Source of the DNA: Panicum virgatum
Taxonomy: Eukaryota > Streptophyta > Magnoliopsida > Poales > Poaceae
DNA length: 64,000 nt
Direction of reading: 5' to 3'
Assembly: GCF_016808335.1 (NCBI RefSeq)
Contig: NC_053148.1
Coordinates: 2,609,001 to 2,673,000, forward strand
Positions 1 through 11,788 of this stretch are shown piece after piece. How positions within the stretch are numbered: position 1 is the first letter of the stretch; every line of letters starts with the position of its first letter. The notes beneath the pieces were generated by a model. The model was given only the letters and a program-made list of their open reading frames with translations. It had not been told where the DNA came from and searched no databases. The position numbers were made by a program, and so were the translations under genes.

Positions 1-2342
1 AGCTTCGATGATTAGCTAGCTAGCAGTGTCTTCTTCTTCCTGGCCTGCGAGCTGCTGCGTGTACGTTGTTTGTGATGGGTTCTACTTCCTGGCCTCCTGC
101 TACACACGCATGGTTAGCTAGGAGGCCAAGTGAACGAACTGTCATTGTTTTTTTTTTCTTCTGTACACGCAACGCAAAGCTGCTGGCCGGGTAGCTAGTA
201 GCTGCCCAGATCATGAGAGCTTGCAACCTACCGAGATCGATCAACCAGATGTATACAAGTGTTTTCCTCTCCTGACCCAAAAAAAAATGATTGGTGGTGA
301 TGTGATGTGATGTTCCTGTTATGGTTAGCTTGCTCTCTACGTGCCTGCAGCCCCTGCATGCGGCATGTGTGTGACAGTGAGAATCAGTGGCGTGCACCTT
401 TCAGTCGGGCTTGATTGAGCCGTGCGTCCGTCGTGGTACCGGAGAAGGAACGTGATGAGCAGAGCAATGACTGGTATTGATCATCATCAAGGATTCAAGG
501 ATAGATATCGGCAGCTAGCGTCGCTCTCCGGGCTGTTTTCCACCGGCGATCGTACGCCGTGGCACGCTCCTCCTGGCCACGACGGTCTTGCTAGCCAGGC
601 AGCATGGAATGCACGAAGCACATGCCGCAGCTGGTTACGTGTCGTCGTCGATCCATTCTCAAGAAGGCGTCTAGTCTTGGTTAAGAAAAGAGCAACCATT
701 TTTGGGCTGTAAAAAAATCGGCCTAAGGATACATTGCACGGGTCACGGGTCACTGGGCTGGGCTGGGACTGGGGCCCCGCGCACGCACGGGCACGGCCAC
801 GGGAGCTGCTGGTAAACTCCCCGGCCGGCGGCCGCCCGGAGGTACGGCGCGCCCGGGCCGACCAAGCCAGGCAGGCAGACGATCCACCAACCGATCCGGC
901 ATCCGTGCCCCGCCGCGCGTGCGAGGCCGTCCGAGGCAACCCCCAGCCCCAGCAGGAATCATATCCATCTTCCGTTAAAATTTTAGTGGACATATCTTCT
1001 ACTGTTTGAGATCTGTGCATCGTATAGGATTGCATCTGATACACACTAGGAGAAGCAAACATGCGCGTAGCGGGCGGAAGTGGAGCAAACAGACAGCATG
1101 AGGTGGACACGTGTCGCACCATGAGTGGAGGGCGTGGCTGAGAAGTTAAACAAGTTCGTAACTTCAAATCATATTTTCTCTCGAACCATGAATCCGATTT
1201 ACATTCCGTTTGAACCAAAATATTCTTTAGAATTAATGGAACAAAACAAGATCCAATATGTTATTTTATTTTTTTTATTTTAGAATTTCAACATTTCAAC
1301 CTACTATCATAACATTTTGAATAGGTCATTTCAACATATGTAGTATACTATTTCAACATTTATTCTAAAAATGTTGAATTGGTTTATCCAAAGTGTAGGA
1401 TTAGTCTTTTCAGAATGTTGAATCAATTCGAAAAAAATGTTGCAGATGGTAATACCTGAATTAGAATAGAAAAATAGAAAGAAGCAAAGCACAGCAAATC
1501 AGAGGGATCGATAGCTTGCATCTCCGCTTCTGCACGTTGTTCGTTGCACTCTGGGCCCCTGTTTTGTGCTAGCTGCATGCAATTAGGGTGACAATGGTCC
1601 TCCTGCAGCTGCGCTGGGCCAGTCATATATTAATTGGGCCTCGGATTTTAAAGATATCACATCTATCTGTCTTTCGGAAGACATATAGGAAGCCCCCCAG
1701 CCCCAGGGGTGGTGCCATGCCAGAAGCCGGATCTTGGGGCACGGGTCACGGGCCTGGATCGCTCGCCGAGCCGGACGCCGGAGCCCTGGGCCAGAGGGCG
1801 GGAGCGGCAGCGCCTGGCACCACCACCTGCGCGCCGTCGCTCTCACTAGCAACGTCACCTGCGGCGCGCGGCGCCAGCCGCCAGAAGAAGGTGGACGATG
1901 GGGAGAAGAATCGCCCACGGTTTCACATGCGATGCGAGCTTGTGGGGTCAGGGTTACGCGCTCGCTCGATAGCCGATCTGCCGATGGACCACTTGGCTGG
2001 CCTGCCCGGCTGGGGCTAGGAGCCGCCTGCCATTGCCATTGCCCCTGATGCCGTGAGCCCGTGCTGCCGTGATCGCGTGCTGCAGGACCGGAAGATGCGT
2101 CGTCCTCAGCTCTGCGTGGGCGCAGGCCTGAGGAGCAGAGAGGGCCGCCCCTGCAGTGACCGGCGGCGAGACGAGGCGAGGCGCCACCCATTGAATTCTG
2201 GGCAGGCAGGCAGGCAGGTAACGTGCCGTGCCCTGCCGCCGGGGGCACGGCACGGGGGCGGGCAGCCCATGTGCGGCCGCCCGTGGCCACGGGCGCCGGG
2301 CCACCCCAGGAACAGGGGAGGCAGGTGGGCAATGGCAATAAC
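1..2342. other. Intergenic, no gene recognised
   Basis: I recognise no gene here. Bases 1-480 are of mixed composition and may be flank or untranslated sequence of a gene outside the window. Bases 1190-1440 are AT-rich with repeated TTGAAT/ATTCAAC words, which suggests an old transposon remnant. Bases 1690-2440 are GC-rich and open in several frames on both strands, as GC-rich grass DNA usually is, but none of the translations has a motif I know. Confidence 0.5.
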
Positions 2343-2870
2343 TCAGCGCAAGGGTGGCACTCCGCACGCGCCGTCGTACGCTCCGGCCTGCACGGATGTA
2401 CGTGCGCGCGCCCATGGATCGCCGTCGCTGAAAGTCTTGGACCATCCATCAACCGGTACTGCAGGTTGCCGGGCGGGGGGTATTAGTACAAGGCATTGTT
2501 CCGGATCAACTTGAGACGATCGGAACTCCGAAGTTCCCAGGTCATTCATGGAGATGTAGACCTGCCCCGGGGAGGCATTCATTTGATCTCCGGCAGCAAC
2601 CGCGCCACGGAGGACGGAGCCAGTGGAGCTGACAGCAACCTCAGGGGTTCTTTCTTGGCACGAACATGGGGGCATCCAATGATAAGTTGTTGACAGATGG
2701 CGACGGCAGAGTGTGAAACAATTGAGGTGTCCACCCGGCTCTTGAATGGACGACAACGACCTTTGCATGGAATTGATTTTCACAACATCATGCGCCGGAA
2801 CCAGTGACCAGACAAGAACAAGTTGCACCATCTCACCCCAAATGTTAGATGGAAATGAAGACGGGAACAA
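2343..2870 (-). other. Unrecognised 175-residue ORF downstream of RPF1
   Basis: An open frame on the minus strand, 165 bp beyond the RPF1 stop codon and on the same strand. The translation has evenly spread Cys and His residues and is not low-complexity in its first 130 residues, unlike most chance ORFs nearby. I recognise no family. The last 40 residues run into GC-rich DNA and look arbitrary. It could be the 3' flank of RPF1, a gene fragment carried by a transposon, or chance. I would not call it a gene without transcript support. Confidence 0.2.
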
Positions 2871-3035
2871 AGTTCTATTAGCTCATCTTCTTGGTTGGAT
2901 CCACAAAATTGATTGGACAGGCATCAAAGTCTGTTACATCCATTTATCGATTCTACGTAGCATCCTCTCTACACAAATTTGAAAGACTCAACGGAACAAT
3001 TCCGCCCGTTTGGGCATCAGAGTCCCCATGCTCCA

Positions 3036-6000
3036 TCACAAGAAGAATCTCCTCCTGCTTGTATCCATTTCCGCCTGAGATTTGTGCAAGCATTTTTTGT
3101 TTATATCAGCAAAATGTCAAAGAGTTGTACTGTGTGGACGTGACATGGTAAATGAGCAGCGACAGTACCTTGTGAACCCACTCGTACTCCCCGCTTTTCG
3201 TGTCGAAGGTCCCATGTTGCAAGGTGAGCAGCTTCAGAGTGAAGCGAGGACCACATTCCTGTGCCATCAAAAGCAGTTTGGACTTACTGCTGAAATTATC
3301 AGTAGCAATAATGCAGAGCAGTGGATCTAAAGTGAATCCCATTTGCTGCTACTGAGGAATATGTGGCATTTGTTAACATCTAACTGGCAGGATAGTGATA
3401 TCGTAAAATCTGATATGCAATACATCATAAAAGACGGTGGCTATTAATATGACTTAAAAAAGGACTGACTGGCCTACAACAAACATGCTCAACCACATAT
3501 TGATGTTTCCAGGAAAGTTTCAGGGAAAGATGACGATACATTGCGGATAATGTTGCTCTAACATATTCCTTTTTAAAAAAAAAACTGTTGTATACTCTTT
3601 GGTGCAAAGTTATAAGCTGCCGTACCTGCAGGCGACAAATCACTTGCTTCTCAGGTTGCCTTTTGCTTTCAGATGTCTTAGCTTTCTTGTCCTTCGAAGC
3701 AACCTTGCTTTCTTTTGTCTCAAAGATGTACCTAGTGCATGTTCCATAACAAAAATCAAGATGCTAGCTGTAAACATTACCAGGTACTAAAAAGAAAAGA
3801 CATTCCACAGATCAGCTTGCCTATGAGCTAACGCGATGTCAAACTAGTCTTTACTAAAAAAATAATCATTTATTAGCTGACTAGTCTGGCACCCAGGCGC
3901 ACAACAGTTGTGTAGACATGCATAAAATTTTCACAATACATAACTCTTATGCTTGTTCCTAACTGCATTTTGATATGTGCACCTGTGATGACGGAAAAAT
4001 ATGTAGTCTCGCTGATTATGGAAGGTCACAACGCGGCGCCCATGGAAATTGGGGTCTTGAGGAAAGAGGGATTGTATCATCCTGAAAAATGAATCAGGGA
4101 ACAGACGCATGTAAAGAAAATAGAAAGAACCTGAAATAATAAAACACTGGAAAGGGGCCACGAGGCCACCTTTCATTTGAAAAAAGGGGTATAAGTTCTC
4201 CAATCACCTTCCAACACGATGACCAAGGCGTGTAGTGAAATTGTTCAACACTAGCTCTGGCTTATGACTGGTAGGGTTGCCATGGTTCTGTAATGTAAGG
4301 AGCAAGCAAAAGAGTAAACAAACATAATTGAAAATGCCCATACTTTACAAGGTCCTGGTACACTCGCAAAAATAGTGTTCTGCTGCATTAAATTTATATA
4401 GAATAGGTAAATTTGATGGACAAAATGCCATTTAAGAGCATAATAACAAGCTGGTATGGATGCAGAATCCCCCATAATAAACACGCCGATCACTTATACA
4501 TAACAAACAGACCAAGATATACAATGTGCTGCTGAAATAAGCTAGCAAAATCCAGAGCCAACATTCATAAAGATTCGTCTGGTATAGAAATGTCAGCTTG
4601 GCATCAGTCTAAACTCTAGAAGGCATTGGTTATCAACCACTTCATCCGCGCAATGATTTCATACTATGCTGTAAAGCATGGGAAATTAAAACAAGGACAT
4701 GGCTTGTCAGAAAGAGACATGGACCAGCCTATAGCAGACATGCCATATGGCACCGAACATAGCCATATGCATGTTTGATTTTTGGGCACAAAACTCATAT
4801 GCCTAAGCAAGCTAGGGACAACCTAGAGACAAGTAGGATGGGGTAATTGATAGCAATTTGATTGGTGCTCAGTTTTCTTGCTCCTTTTTGTCTTGAAAGT
4901 TAATGCTATGATGATGGCAAAGTGGTTCTGCTATCCGAACCACATGAATAAATAATTTGATATAATTCATCTTTGTGCCATGTATGATCCTTTCACTAAT
5001 AAGCATGTAGAGCATTGTCGAGTTCCAAATTGCATTCCTTACAAAAGAATGAAATAAGGAGTTCAAAAATGAAGGGGTTTATACAAGACTTGTTTAGAAA
5101 CAATTGTCTCCCAATAAAATTGAATATTTGCAAGACTGTTATCAAAGGACTTGAGAATGAAACCAGGGAGGACATCTAGGTACTTCTGTAGAGTTAGACA
5201 GTAATAACTTGTAAAGGCATTTTTTTTTAAAAAAAAAGAAGTTTGCAAGAATATAACCTAATATGTACAATCTTGTGGTCTCTAACAGGCATTATCATAA
5301 AGCTTAATGAAAAGCTAGGGAAAAACATGCTCAGCAGGTCATGTTCAAAAGATGAACACATCAGCGGTGGTTCCAATTAAAATAGCAAACAAACAGTTTT
5401 TAGGATTTGAGATAGTAAATAACAATTCATGTATAGACCCTCTGTATGACCAAGTAGCATTACTTTGCCCTTGTCCTGTGTTAAGGGCAGCAAAATCCAA
5501 TCACTATTTCCACATTTCTGTAGAAAAGCAAACTTTCATGGGCAGCCTCATATGCTCTAATTTGTGCTGGTTTCAAGCCTACTCACCTGGCCGGCCCAAA
5601 AAATATGTATATGTGCATTCATGCATGAAATTAATATTTTATTTGGAGTATAATATATATTTCTAATATAATTGAGTTAAAAACTAAAAAATAACAACAT
5701 TTTTTAGCTTTTGGAGGGATCATCACCAGGGTTTTATTTCCCAACCGGAAACCGGTTACCGCCGCCCTCCGGCACCGGTTTACCGGACCGGTTAGGCCGG
5801 TAACCGGTGGAAACCGGTTGAATTCAAATCCAAATTCAAATAAATTCAAATTTTCCCGTGCAACCGGTTCCGACCGGTTTACCGGCCGGTTTGACCGGTT
5901 TACCGGTCGGTTTGACTGGTTTGAAATTCAAACGCTCCCGTGCAACCGGTTTACCGGCCGGTTTTACCGGTTTACCGACCGGTTTAACCGGTTTACCGGC

Positions 6001-8536
6001 CGGTTTGACCGGTTTGATCGGTGGGCCTTCATGGGCCGGCCCATTTTTTTTCTTTTTCTTTTTTGATTTAACTTTAAATTCCCACAAACTATACTAAATG
6101 AATGAATTTTTGAGAAAATTTGACACCATTAGATTCATCACACCTTGAAGTATTTTTAGGAATTTTTTTGGGAATTTTTCATTTTTTGAATTCAAATTTA
6201 AAATTTGAATTTTGGCCGGTTGGGTACCGGCCGGAACCGGAACCGGACCGGACCGGTTTGACCGGTAACCGGTCAAACCGGACCGGTTCCCACCGGTTAG
6301 GTTAACCTTGATCATCACAGGCTCCAGCAGCAGTTTTCTTATGGCAGAAAGTGGCTCAACTGCTCAAGCTATTAAACAAGTTCTGTTCACAAATTGAATG
6401 CACGGGCACTCATATTAATAGAATCCTAAATAGCTCAGCAACAAGCAAGACTTAACATAGCTCACAAGTCTGACTAATGCCATTCACAAAAGGTCTCAAT
6501 TCAACAAAAGTTGACAAAACCTAGGCATTCAGTAAGTTGCCATGACAAAAACTGTTCAAAATAAGTTTGCATATCTGGCAATAACAAAAAAGAGGAAATA
6601 GAGCACTGAGCATGTACCTTTATGTCCTTCCGTAGAACAAGTTTGGATAGTTTGAAATGTGCAGTGGGGCCATCAGGTAACCCAATGATAAGTAGAGCAT
6701 CTGAAACATTAAAACCAACCGGATGTTACAAGCAAGCTGAAGATCAACAACTTTTAGCCCCACAGTGATGAATGCATACCAGGTTCCCTCCGATTTGTGT
6801 GAACAACAATAAGTGAGGTGAAATCCCTATTCTTCGCATATTCCACAATCTGAAAAGAAATGTATTTGAATGCACGTGGAAAGGTGCCAGAAGCAAATGA
6901 ATTTCTTAACTCAGTAAAATGGCATACTTTCTTGAGTTCATATGTTCCCCTTTTAACATAATGCGAATTCGGTATCACTTGCAATAGCTCCTCAATAAAG
7001 GCAGGTCCCCTCTGAATATATGCAAGCAGAAAGTATATCGTCAAATCATGCAACATTACAAGAACAACATGAAATCAACACAAAATTAGAACCGGCAAAA
7101 TAACATATGGAGAAGAAAATTCACGAAGCAAGGACAAGAAGCACATAAATCAAATACCCCTGAATTGAAGCGGCATGTGGTAATCAGTACTTTTGGAATT
7201 ATGTGCTGTTTTAGAACAGCATTGAATTCATCTGCATCATTTCCTGCAAATAGCTGCAGACAGGAAAATTGTTCCATAATTAAAAAATCTAGAAAATGCT
7301 AAAAGTTGATATAATGATCTAAGTAAAGCATTTAGCACGAGTAAAACTTTAGATTGAGTAAACAATATTAGCGATCCAAATGATAATTGATCCAACAAAG
7401 ACATAGTAGACTAATAGATTCCTAATACTTTCCAAGAGAAAGTATAACTGTATTAAAAGATATCAAATTGAACAATGAACAGAATGCACAAGAACAGCTA
7501 ACAAATTACTAGTAACAAGATAAAGATGAACACATGCAGTTTCACGCACATAAGATGGTGCTGCACAATCATACTAGACTAAATCATTAGGGAAGCCGAA
7601 GCAGATAGTGTAGTTGTTCTACTACACTATATAACATAAAGGTTTATCTCTTTGTCTCATTGTCACTCTTATGCTTCAAAATTTGAACTCCAAATGGATG
7701 GATGGATGAATGGATTGTGCTTCAGCGTTTAATTTGCTGAGACTTTTTTATTATGAACATTGTCATTATTAATACATTTTGACATTAGTAATCTAAATAT
7801 CGAACCCCACATGTATTGTATTAGTTGCAACGCTTTTGCACCAAATTAAACATATGATTCGTATCTAAGTAACTACAACATACTTAGTATTTAACTGATC
7901 TAAAAGGTTCTTCAGGCGAGCAGCCACACAAACAAGTGAAACCTTAACAGTGCATAATGGACACCTTACTGCTGGCCTTAAACATACGTCAAGCCGAAGT
8001 CTAAAAACAAACTATGGATGCTTAAGATTGGCTCCAAATTCGGTAAAACTAGCAACTCAATATTCGGTTGGCTAACAAGAATCAAATTAATGAGGTACTC
8101 AAATACGAACCTCCTGGTCATCAGGCCGGCACACGGTCTCATCAGGCTCCCTGGTGTTCTCGATAGTCCGGGGCACCTGCCTCTCCGGCGGCTGCAGACA
8201 CCCGACACAATCAGAACCAAACAAAAACTCCAAACTCTACAGGGGGCGTGAGCAATTCGAAGAGCGCTTGCTTGCCTGTTCTCCAAGCCCTTCGGCGCGG
8301 CGGATGGCTTGGCTGCGCTCGCGGGCGAGTTTTCGCTTCTCTGCCTTCTTCTCGCGCTTGAGCTTGGCATGCAGCTCGCTGCGCTTGTCCTTGTTCTTGA
8401 TCTGCGACGGCCGTATCGCCTCCGCCTTATCCTTCTTCGCCTTCTTGCCCTTGCGCTCCCTCCTCCCCTCGCCCTCGTCGCCCGGAGGCGCCGTCGAATC
8501 GGAGGCAGGCTGCTTCCGCTTCTTCTCCTTCGCCAT
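3036..8536 (-). CDS. RPF1: Ribosome production factor 1 (Brix domain), 11 exons
   Basis: Nucleolar factor for 60S ribosomal subunit assembly and 27S pre-rRNA processing (family knowledge). Exons read on the minus strand: 8276-8536, 8111-8191, 7158-7253, 6928-7011, 6780-6849, 6618-6700, 4208-4287, 3983-4081, 3626-3731, 3169-3258, 3036-3074. Joined they give 1089 nt, 362 residues, in frame throughout. Residues 1-87 are a Lys/Arg/Glu-rich basic tail typical of RPF1. The Brix domain runs from about residue 130 (KVLITTCR) through [14 protein letters not shown] and [10 protein letters not shown] to the conserved [12 protein letters not shown] and the C-terminal SRRRFFL. The start at 8536 is the first ATG and matches the MAKEKKRK family start. 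Intron 1 has a GC donor (CAG/GCAAGC); the others are GT-AG. Intron 6 (4288-6617) holds a hAT element. Length and ending match rice-type RPF1, so the call is firm. Confidence 0.95.
5727..6310. mobile_element. Non-autonomous hAT-type element rich in CCGGTT motifs
   Basis: A 584-bp insertion in RPF1 intron 6. It is flanked by perfect 8-bp direct repeats ATCATCAC (5719-5726 and 6311-6318), the duplication length of hAT transposons. The ends are CAGGGTT on the left and, read inward from the right, CAAGGTT, fitting the hAT CA-start. The body consists of dozens of CCGGTT, ACCGGT and CCGGTTTGACCGG words grouped near both ends, with AAATTCAAAT-type spacers. Subterminal motif arrays are the transposase binding sites of Ac-type elements, so these may have that role (inference). 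No transposase coding. Confidence 0.75.
8192..8275 (-). other. RPF1: GC-AG intron 1 of RPF1
   Basis: The reading frame of exon 1 ends GLGEQ, and exon 2 resumes [15 protein letters not shown], as in the family. The only donor that joins them is CAG followed by GCAAGC; no GT occurs at a usable position. The acceptor is an ordinary CAG. GC donors with a strong flanking consensus are a known minor class of U2 introns. Intron length is 84 bp. Confidence 0.85.
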
Positions 8537-8570
8537 CGCCGCCGGGAGGTCGATGCGAGTTAGTGCGGCG

Positions 8571-8794
8571 AGGGTTTAGGCGCCGGCGGCGGCAGCGGCA
8601 GCGGCAGCGGCTAGGGTTAGGGGATAGCGAGCCGGGAGCGAGCGCTCTGAGCGGCGTGGCGCGTGGGCTGCTGCTGCTCGACTCGTGGACGGAGAAAGGA
8701 GAGGGTTGCGCTTTGAGAATGGGCTGGGAGTTTTGGGCTTAATCTGTGAGAACGGGCTGGGAGTTTTGGGCTTAATCTGTGAGAACGGGCTGGA
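8571..8794 (-). promoter_or_regulatory. RPF1 upstream region: telo-box and tandem site II motifs
   Basis: Just upstream of the RPF1 start are AGGGTTTA (8571-8578) and CTAGGGTTAG (8611-8620), matching the plant telo-box AAACCCT on the gene strand. Further up, a 33-bp unit is repeated in tandem (starting at 8721 and 8754, with a partial third copy at 8787) and brings in TGGGCT words at 8720, 8734 and 8767. Telo-box plus site II (TGGGCY) is the known signature of plant ribosomal and translation gene promoters, which fits a ribosome assembly factor. Role here is inferred. Confidence 0.6.
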
Positions 8795-9156
8795 GGGGAC
8801 ATATCGTGTACAATCACCGTGCAATCCAACTAAAAAAATTTGAAAAAATTCTGAAAAAAATCTTGAATGTGCATCTCAACCTACTTCATCTATATATAAA
8901 ATTTCAGGGTCAAATTCGTCCTCCTCTAGAAGTTAAAAAAAGACAATTTTTTTGACAAAAGTAATAGTTCAAATGCAACCTAAATTTGTCTTTTTTGTAA
9001 CTTCTAGAGGAGGACGAATTTGACTCTGAAATTTTATATATAGATGAAGTAGGTTGAGATGCACATTCAAGATTTTTTTCAGAATTTTTTGAAATATTTT
9101 TTAGTTGAATTGCACGGTGATTGCACCATAAGCTTGATTGCACAGGATATGTCTTC
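8795..9156. repeat. Mutator-type foldback MITE, 362 bp
   Basis: Almost the whole element is an inverted repeat: the arm beginning GGGGACATATC is mirrored by an arm ending GATATGTCTTC. A 9-bp direct repeat CGGGCTGGA flanks it (8786-8794, 9157-9165), the length Mutator-like elements make. The right arm has a roughly 17-bp extra segment. It separates the RPF1 promoter from the sequence towards RBFA. It codes for nothing. Confidence 0.7.
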
Positions 9157-9252
9157 CGGGCTGGAATCAGTAGTGGGCTCAGATTTGGGAACTGAGCTCA
9201 TTTGTCATTTTTCACAAACTTTTGTAAATTATTCCTACAGCATTTTAAAAAT

Positions 9253-10059
9253 GAGTAAAGTGCTTCACCAGTCTCTAAACTTAACTTGTTCGACTATGTC
9301 ATTCCGGTTCATAAACTCGTAAATCATTCATTTAGGTTCTCAAATTTGTTTGGCTGTGTCATTCCGGTCCCTAAACTTATAAAACATTTGTTTAAATCCT
9401 CAAACTTGTCCAATCATATCATCTCAGTCCCTAAAATTGATGAGTCTCATCTAAATTCAAACCGGACAATCTAAAACCTCTCGATCAAAAAATAATTTAT
9501 AACATTTTCATATGAACTCGAATGAGGACAATCTTTATATCAAAATTGTATCTCTCGACGCGAACTTTGCAGTTGAATTTTTTTGAATTAAAATTGTTTT
9601 TAGAGTCCCAAATTTTAATTTTAACTTTTAAATTTCAAAATCTATAAACTTACAACAATATTTTGAGACCCTAAACAGTTTTAATTCAAAAATATTTCAA
9701 CTACTAATTGTAGATTACGTTGAGGGCTACCATTTTGATATAAAATTTATCTCATTCAAGTTCATTATGAAAAAGTTATAAATTACTTTTTGATATATAG
9801 ATTTTAGATCACCTTGTTTTGACTCATATGAGATTAAAAATAAAGTTTAGGGACCGGAATGACATGATTGAACAAATTTGAGGATGTAAATGTATTTTCT
9901 AGTTTAGGGACTGGGATGACACAGTGGAACAAGTTTATGGACCGAGATTACACAGATGGACAAGTTTGATGACCTAAATGGTCGATTTGTGAGTTTAGGG
10001 ACCGGGAATCCGAGATGACACAGCGACACAAGTTTAGGGACCGGCGATGGACTTTACTC
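9253..10059. mobile_element. Foldback element A (GAGTAAAG ends), 807 bp
   Basis: The left end GAGTAAAGTGCTTCACC and the right end GGCGATGGACTTTACTC are mirror images with mismatches. Both arms are built of degenerate repeats of 'ggtccctaaactt... tgtcattccggt', and the inner parts mirror each other too (a TTTATATCAAAATTGTA-type block and its complement). The middle is AT-rich. I see no clear target duplication (6 of 9 bases agree). It shares its inner block with the element at 12507, so the two are related. No ORF of note. Confidence 0.65.
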
Positions 10060-10460
10060 AATAAAATTTTAAAACTTCCTAGTGTGTTTAAAATGCTGTT
10101 TGCATTGAGACACTCATGGAATTTTCGAATAGATGGGAATTCTATATCTAAATAAAATAAAAACTGCAATGGCTTAATTATTAGTTATATGCTCTCACAT
10201 AAAACTTTGAAGAAACTTTATAACACTATACTCCCCTTGGAAAGAAAATACTTCTGGAAATGCCAAAATATTTTATAATCTAGAATGGAGGGAATGGTTT
10301 ATGTAGTTAAACTCAAGAGTATATTCGAAAGACTATTCAAAAATAAAAATAAAAAATGGAGTAAAGGATGGAGATATTCTTCAACCCGACCCAACAACAC
10401 TATCCCCTTCGCCTCTCCCACTCCCACCCGCGCTCTCGACGATCGAAGCTTCCGTCCGCG

Positions 10461-11788
10461 ATGTTGCCGTGCCGCCCGCTGGCGCCGCCGCCGCTGCCTC
10501 GTGCTCTAACCTTCGCGCGGGTCCCGCCGTCGTTGCTGCGGCCGCCGCCCTTGTCGCTGCGCGTGGTGCGGTGCATGGCGAAGGAGCGGCGGGTGCGGAT
10601 GGTGGCGAAGCAGATCCAGCGGGAGCTCGCCGACATGCTCACGCGCGACCCCGTCCTGCAGCGCGCGGTCCTCCCCGAGGCCGCGCTCGGCGCCGACCGG
10701 TACCTCTCCTCCCTAACCACCATCGCCGACGTCGAGCTCTCCAACGACCTCCAGGTCAGGTCACCCGCCGCTCGCGCGCCCAGATGACGATCGGCTTGCG
10801 CAGGTGATGCTGAATTCCGGTGTGCGCAGGTGTGCAAGGTGTACGTGTCCGTGTTTGGAGACGAGAGGGGGAAGAAGGTGGCCATTGATGGCCTCAAGGC
10901 CAAGACCAAGTATGTCAGGAGCCAGATAGGCAAGCGGATGAAACTGCGCCTGACGCCAGAGATACGGTTCATCGAGGATGAGTCCATGGAGCGTGGAAGC
11001 AGGGTAGGATACAGATTTGTCTATGTATTTTGGATTCGAATATATTGATTTCTTGATGCTTCGAATTTTGTTTTGCATTCCTTTTCGTTACCTTATAATT
11101 ACTTTGAACATAGCTTATTTGCTGTCAGCAGTACTTGTTCCTTGTTCCCACTATTGCCATCACAGACCAGAACTAGCAGTGGTTTTTTACTTTGAACTCA
11201 GATAGGTGCTTTTGGTATATGATTGTTCAGTATTCGGGAATCTGTTTCCCAACATGTGTCCACCACAACATGTGCTAAGCAACTCTCGTGCACCCAAAAA
11301 CACACGCCCGCATGATCGTAGGAAATATATACTTAGCTTTTATTCATCATTGTATTTCTTCCCCTACAAATTGTGATACAGGATAATAGTTTCTTTCGCT
11401 TTTGAACTTCAAACTCAATGGACAAGGAGCATATTCATTGTTATTTTTGGTGAAAATTAGTGTCATCATTATGCTTTATGGGGACATAAGAACTAAAGGC
11501 CTGTCAGAGGAAATTGTATATCAACACAAACAATTTGATGCGGTGCAGGAGGTGTATTTCCACAAATGATCTTTTTTGGGTTATTTGTATGTACTGGGAA
11601 AATATTGACTAATTATATCTGTCTTTTTATAGATCCTTGCTATACTTGACAAACTGAAGGAGGAAAGGGAGCAACAAGAAGGAAAAGATGGAGAGGAAGA
11701 TGGAGAAGGTTCATATATATCAGAAGAAGAAGATGGTAACTGGGATGCAGACGAGCCAGATGAGGAGGACATCATTTATGTAAAATAG
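10461..11788 (+). CDS. RBFA: Ribosome-binding factor A, plastid-type, 3 exons
   Basis: RbfA binds the 30S subunit late in assembly and helps mature the 16S rRNA 5' end (bacterial family knowledge); the plant nuclear copy acts in plastids. Exons 10461-10754, 10830-11003 and 11633-11788 join to 207 residues, all GT-AG, phase 0. Residues 1-33 are rich in Pro, Arg, Ala and Leu, as in a transit peptide. The RbfA domain follows (about 37-165): RRVRMVAKQIQRELADML, then VCKVYVSVFGDE and a C-terminal IGKRMKLRLTPEIRF stretch. The tail is very acidic (EEDGEGSYISEEEDG). The next ATG upstream, 10368, is in frame but lies in sequence unlike a transit peptide, so 10461 is preferred. It is head-to-head with RPF1. 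Confidence 0.92.

Noticed and set aside
1583..2452. 289-residue minus-strand ORF
   Set aside because: GC-rich, overlapped by other open frames on both strands, no recognisable domain, no plausible splice partner.
5818..6097. Repetitive ORFs with Thr-Gly-Leu or Lys-Pro-Val repeats
   Set aside because: Translations of the CCGGTT array in all frames; no coding signal.
10225..10290. Stowaway-type MITE ending in ATGGAGGGAAT
   Set aside because: The left end is too diverged and no TA duplication can be placed.
10368..10460. N-terminal extension of RBFA from an upstream in-frame ATG
   Set aside because: The extra residues do not resemble a transit peptide or the family N-terminus, while the ATG at 10461 is followed by one.
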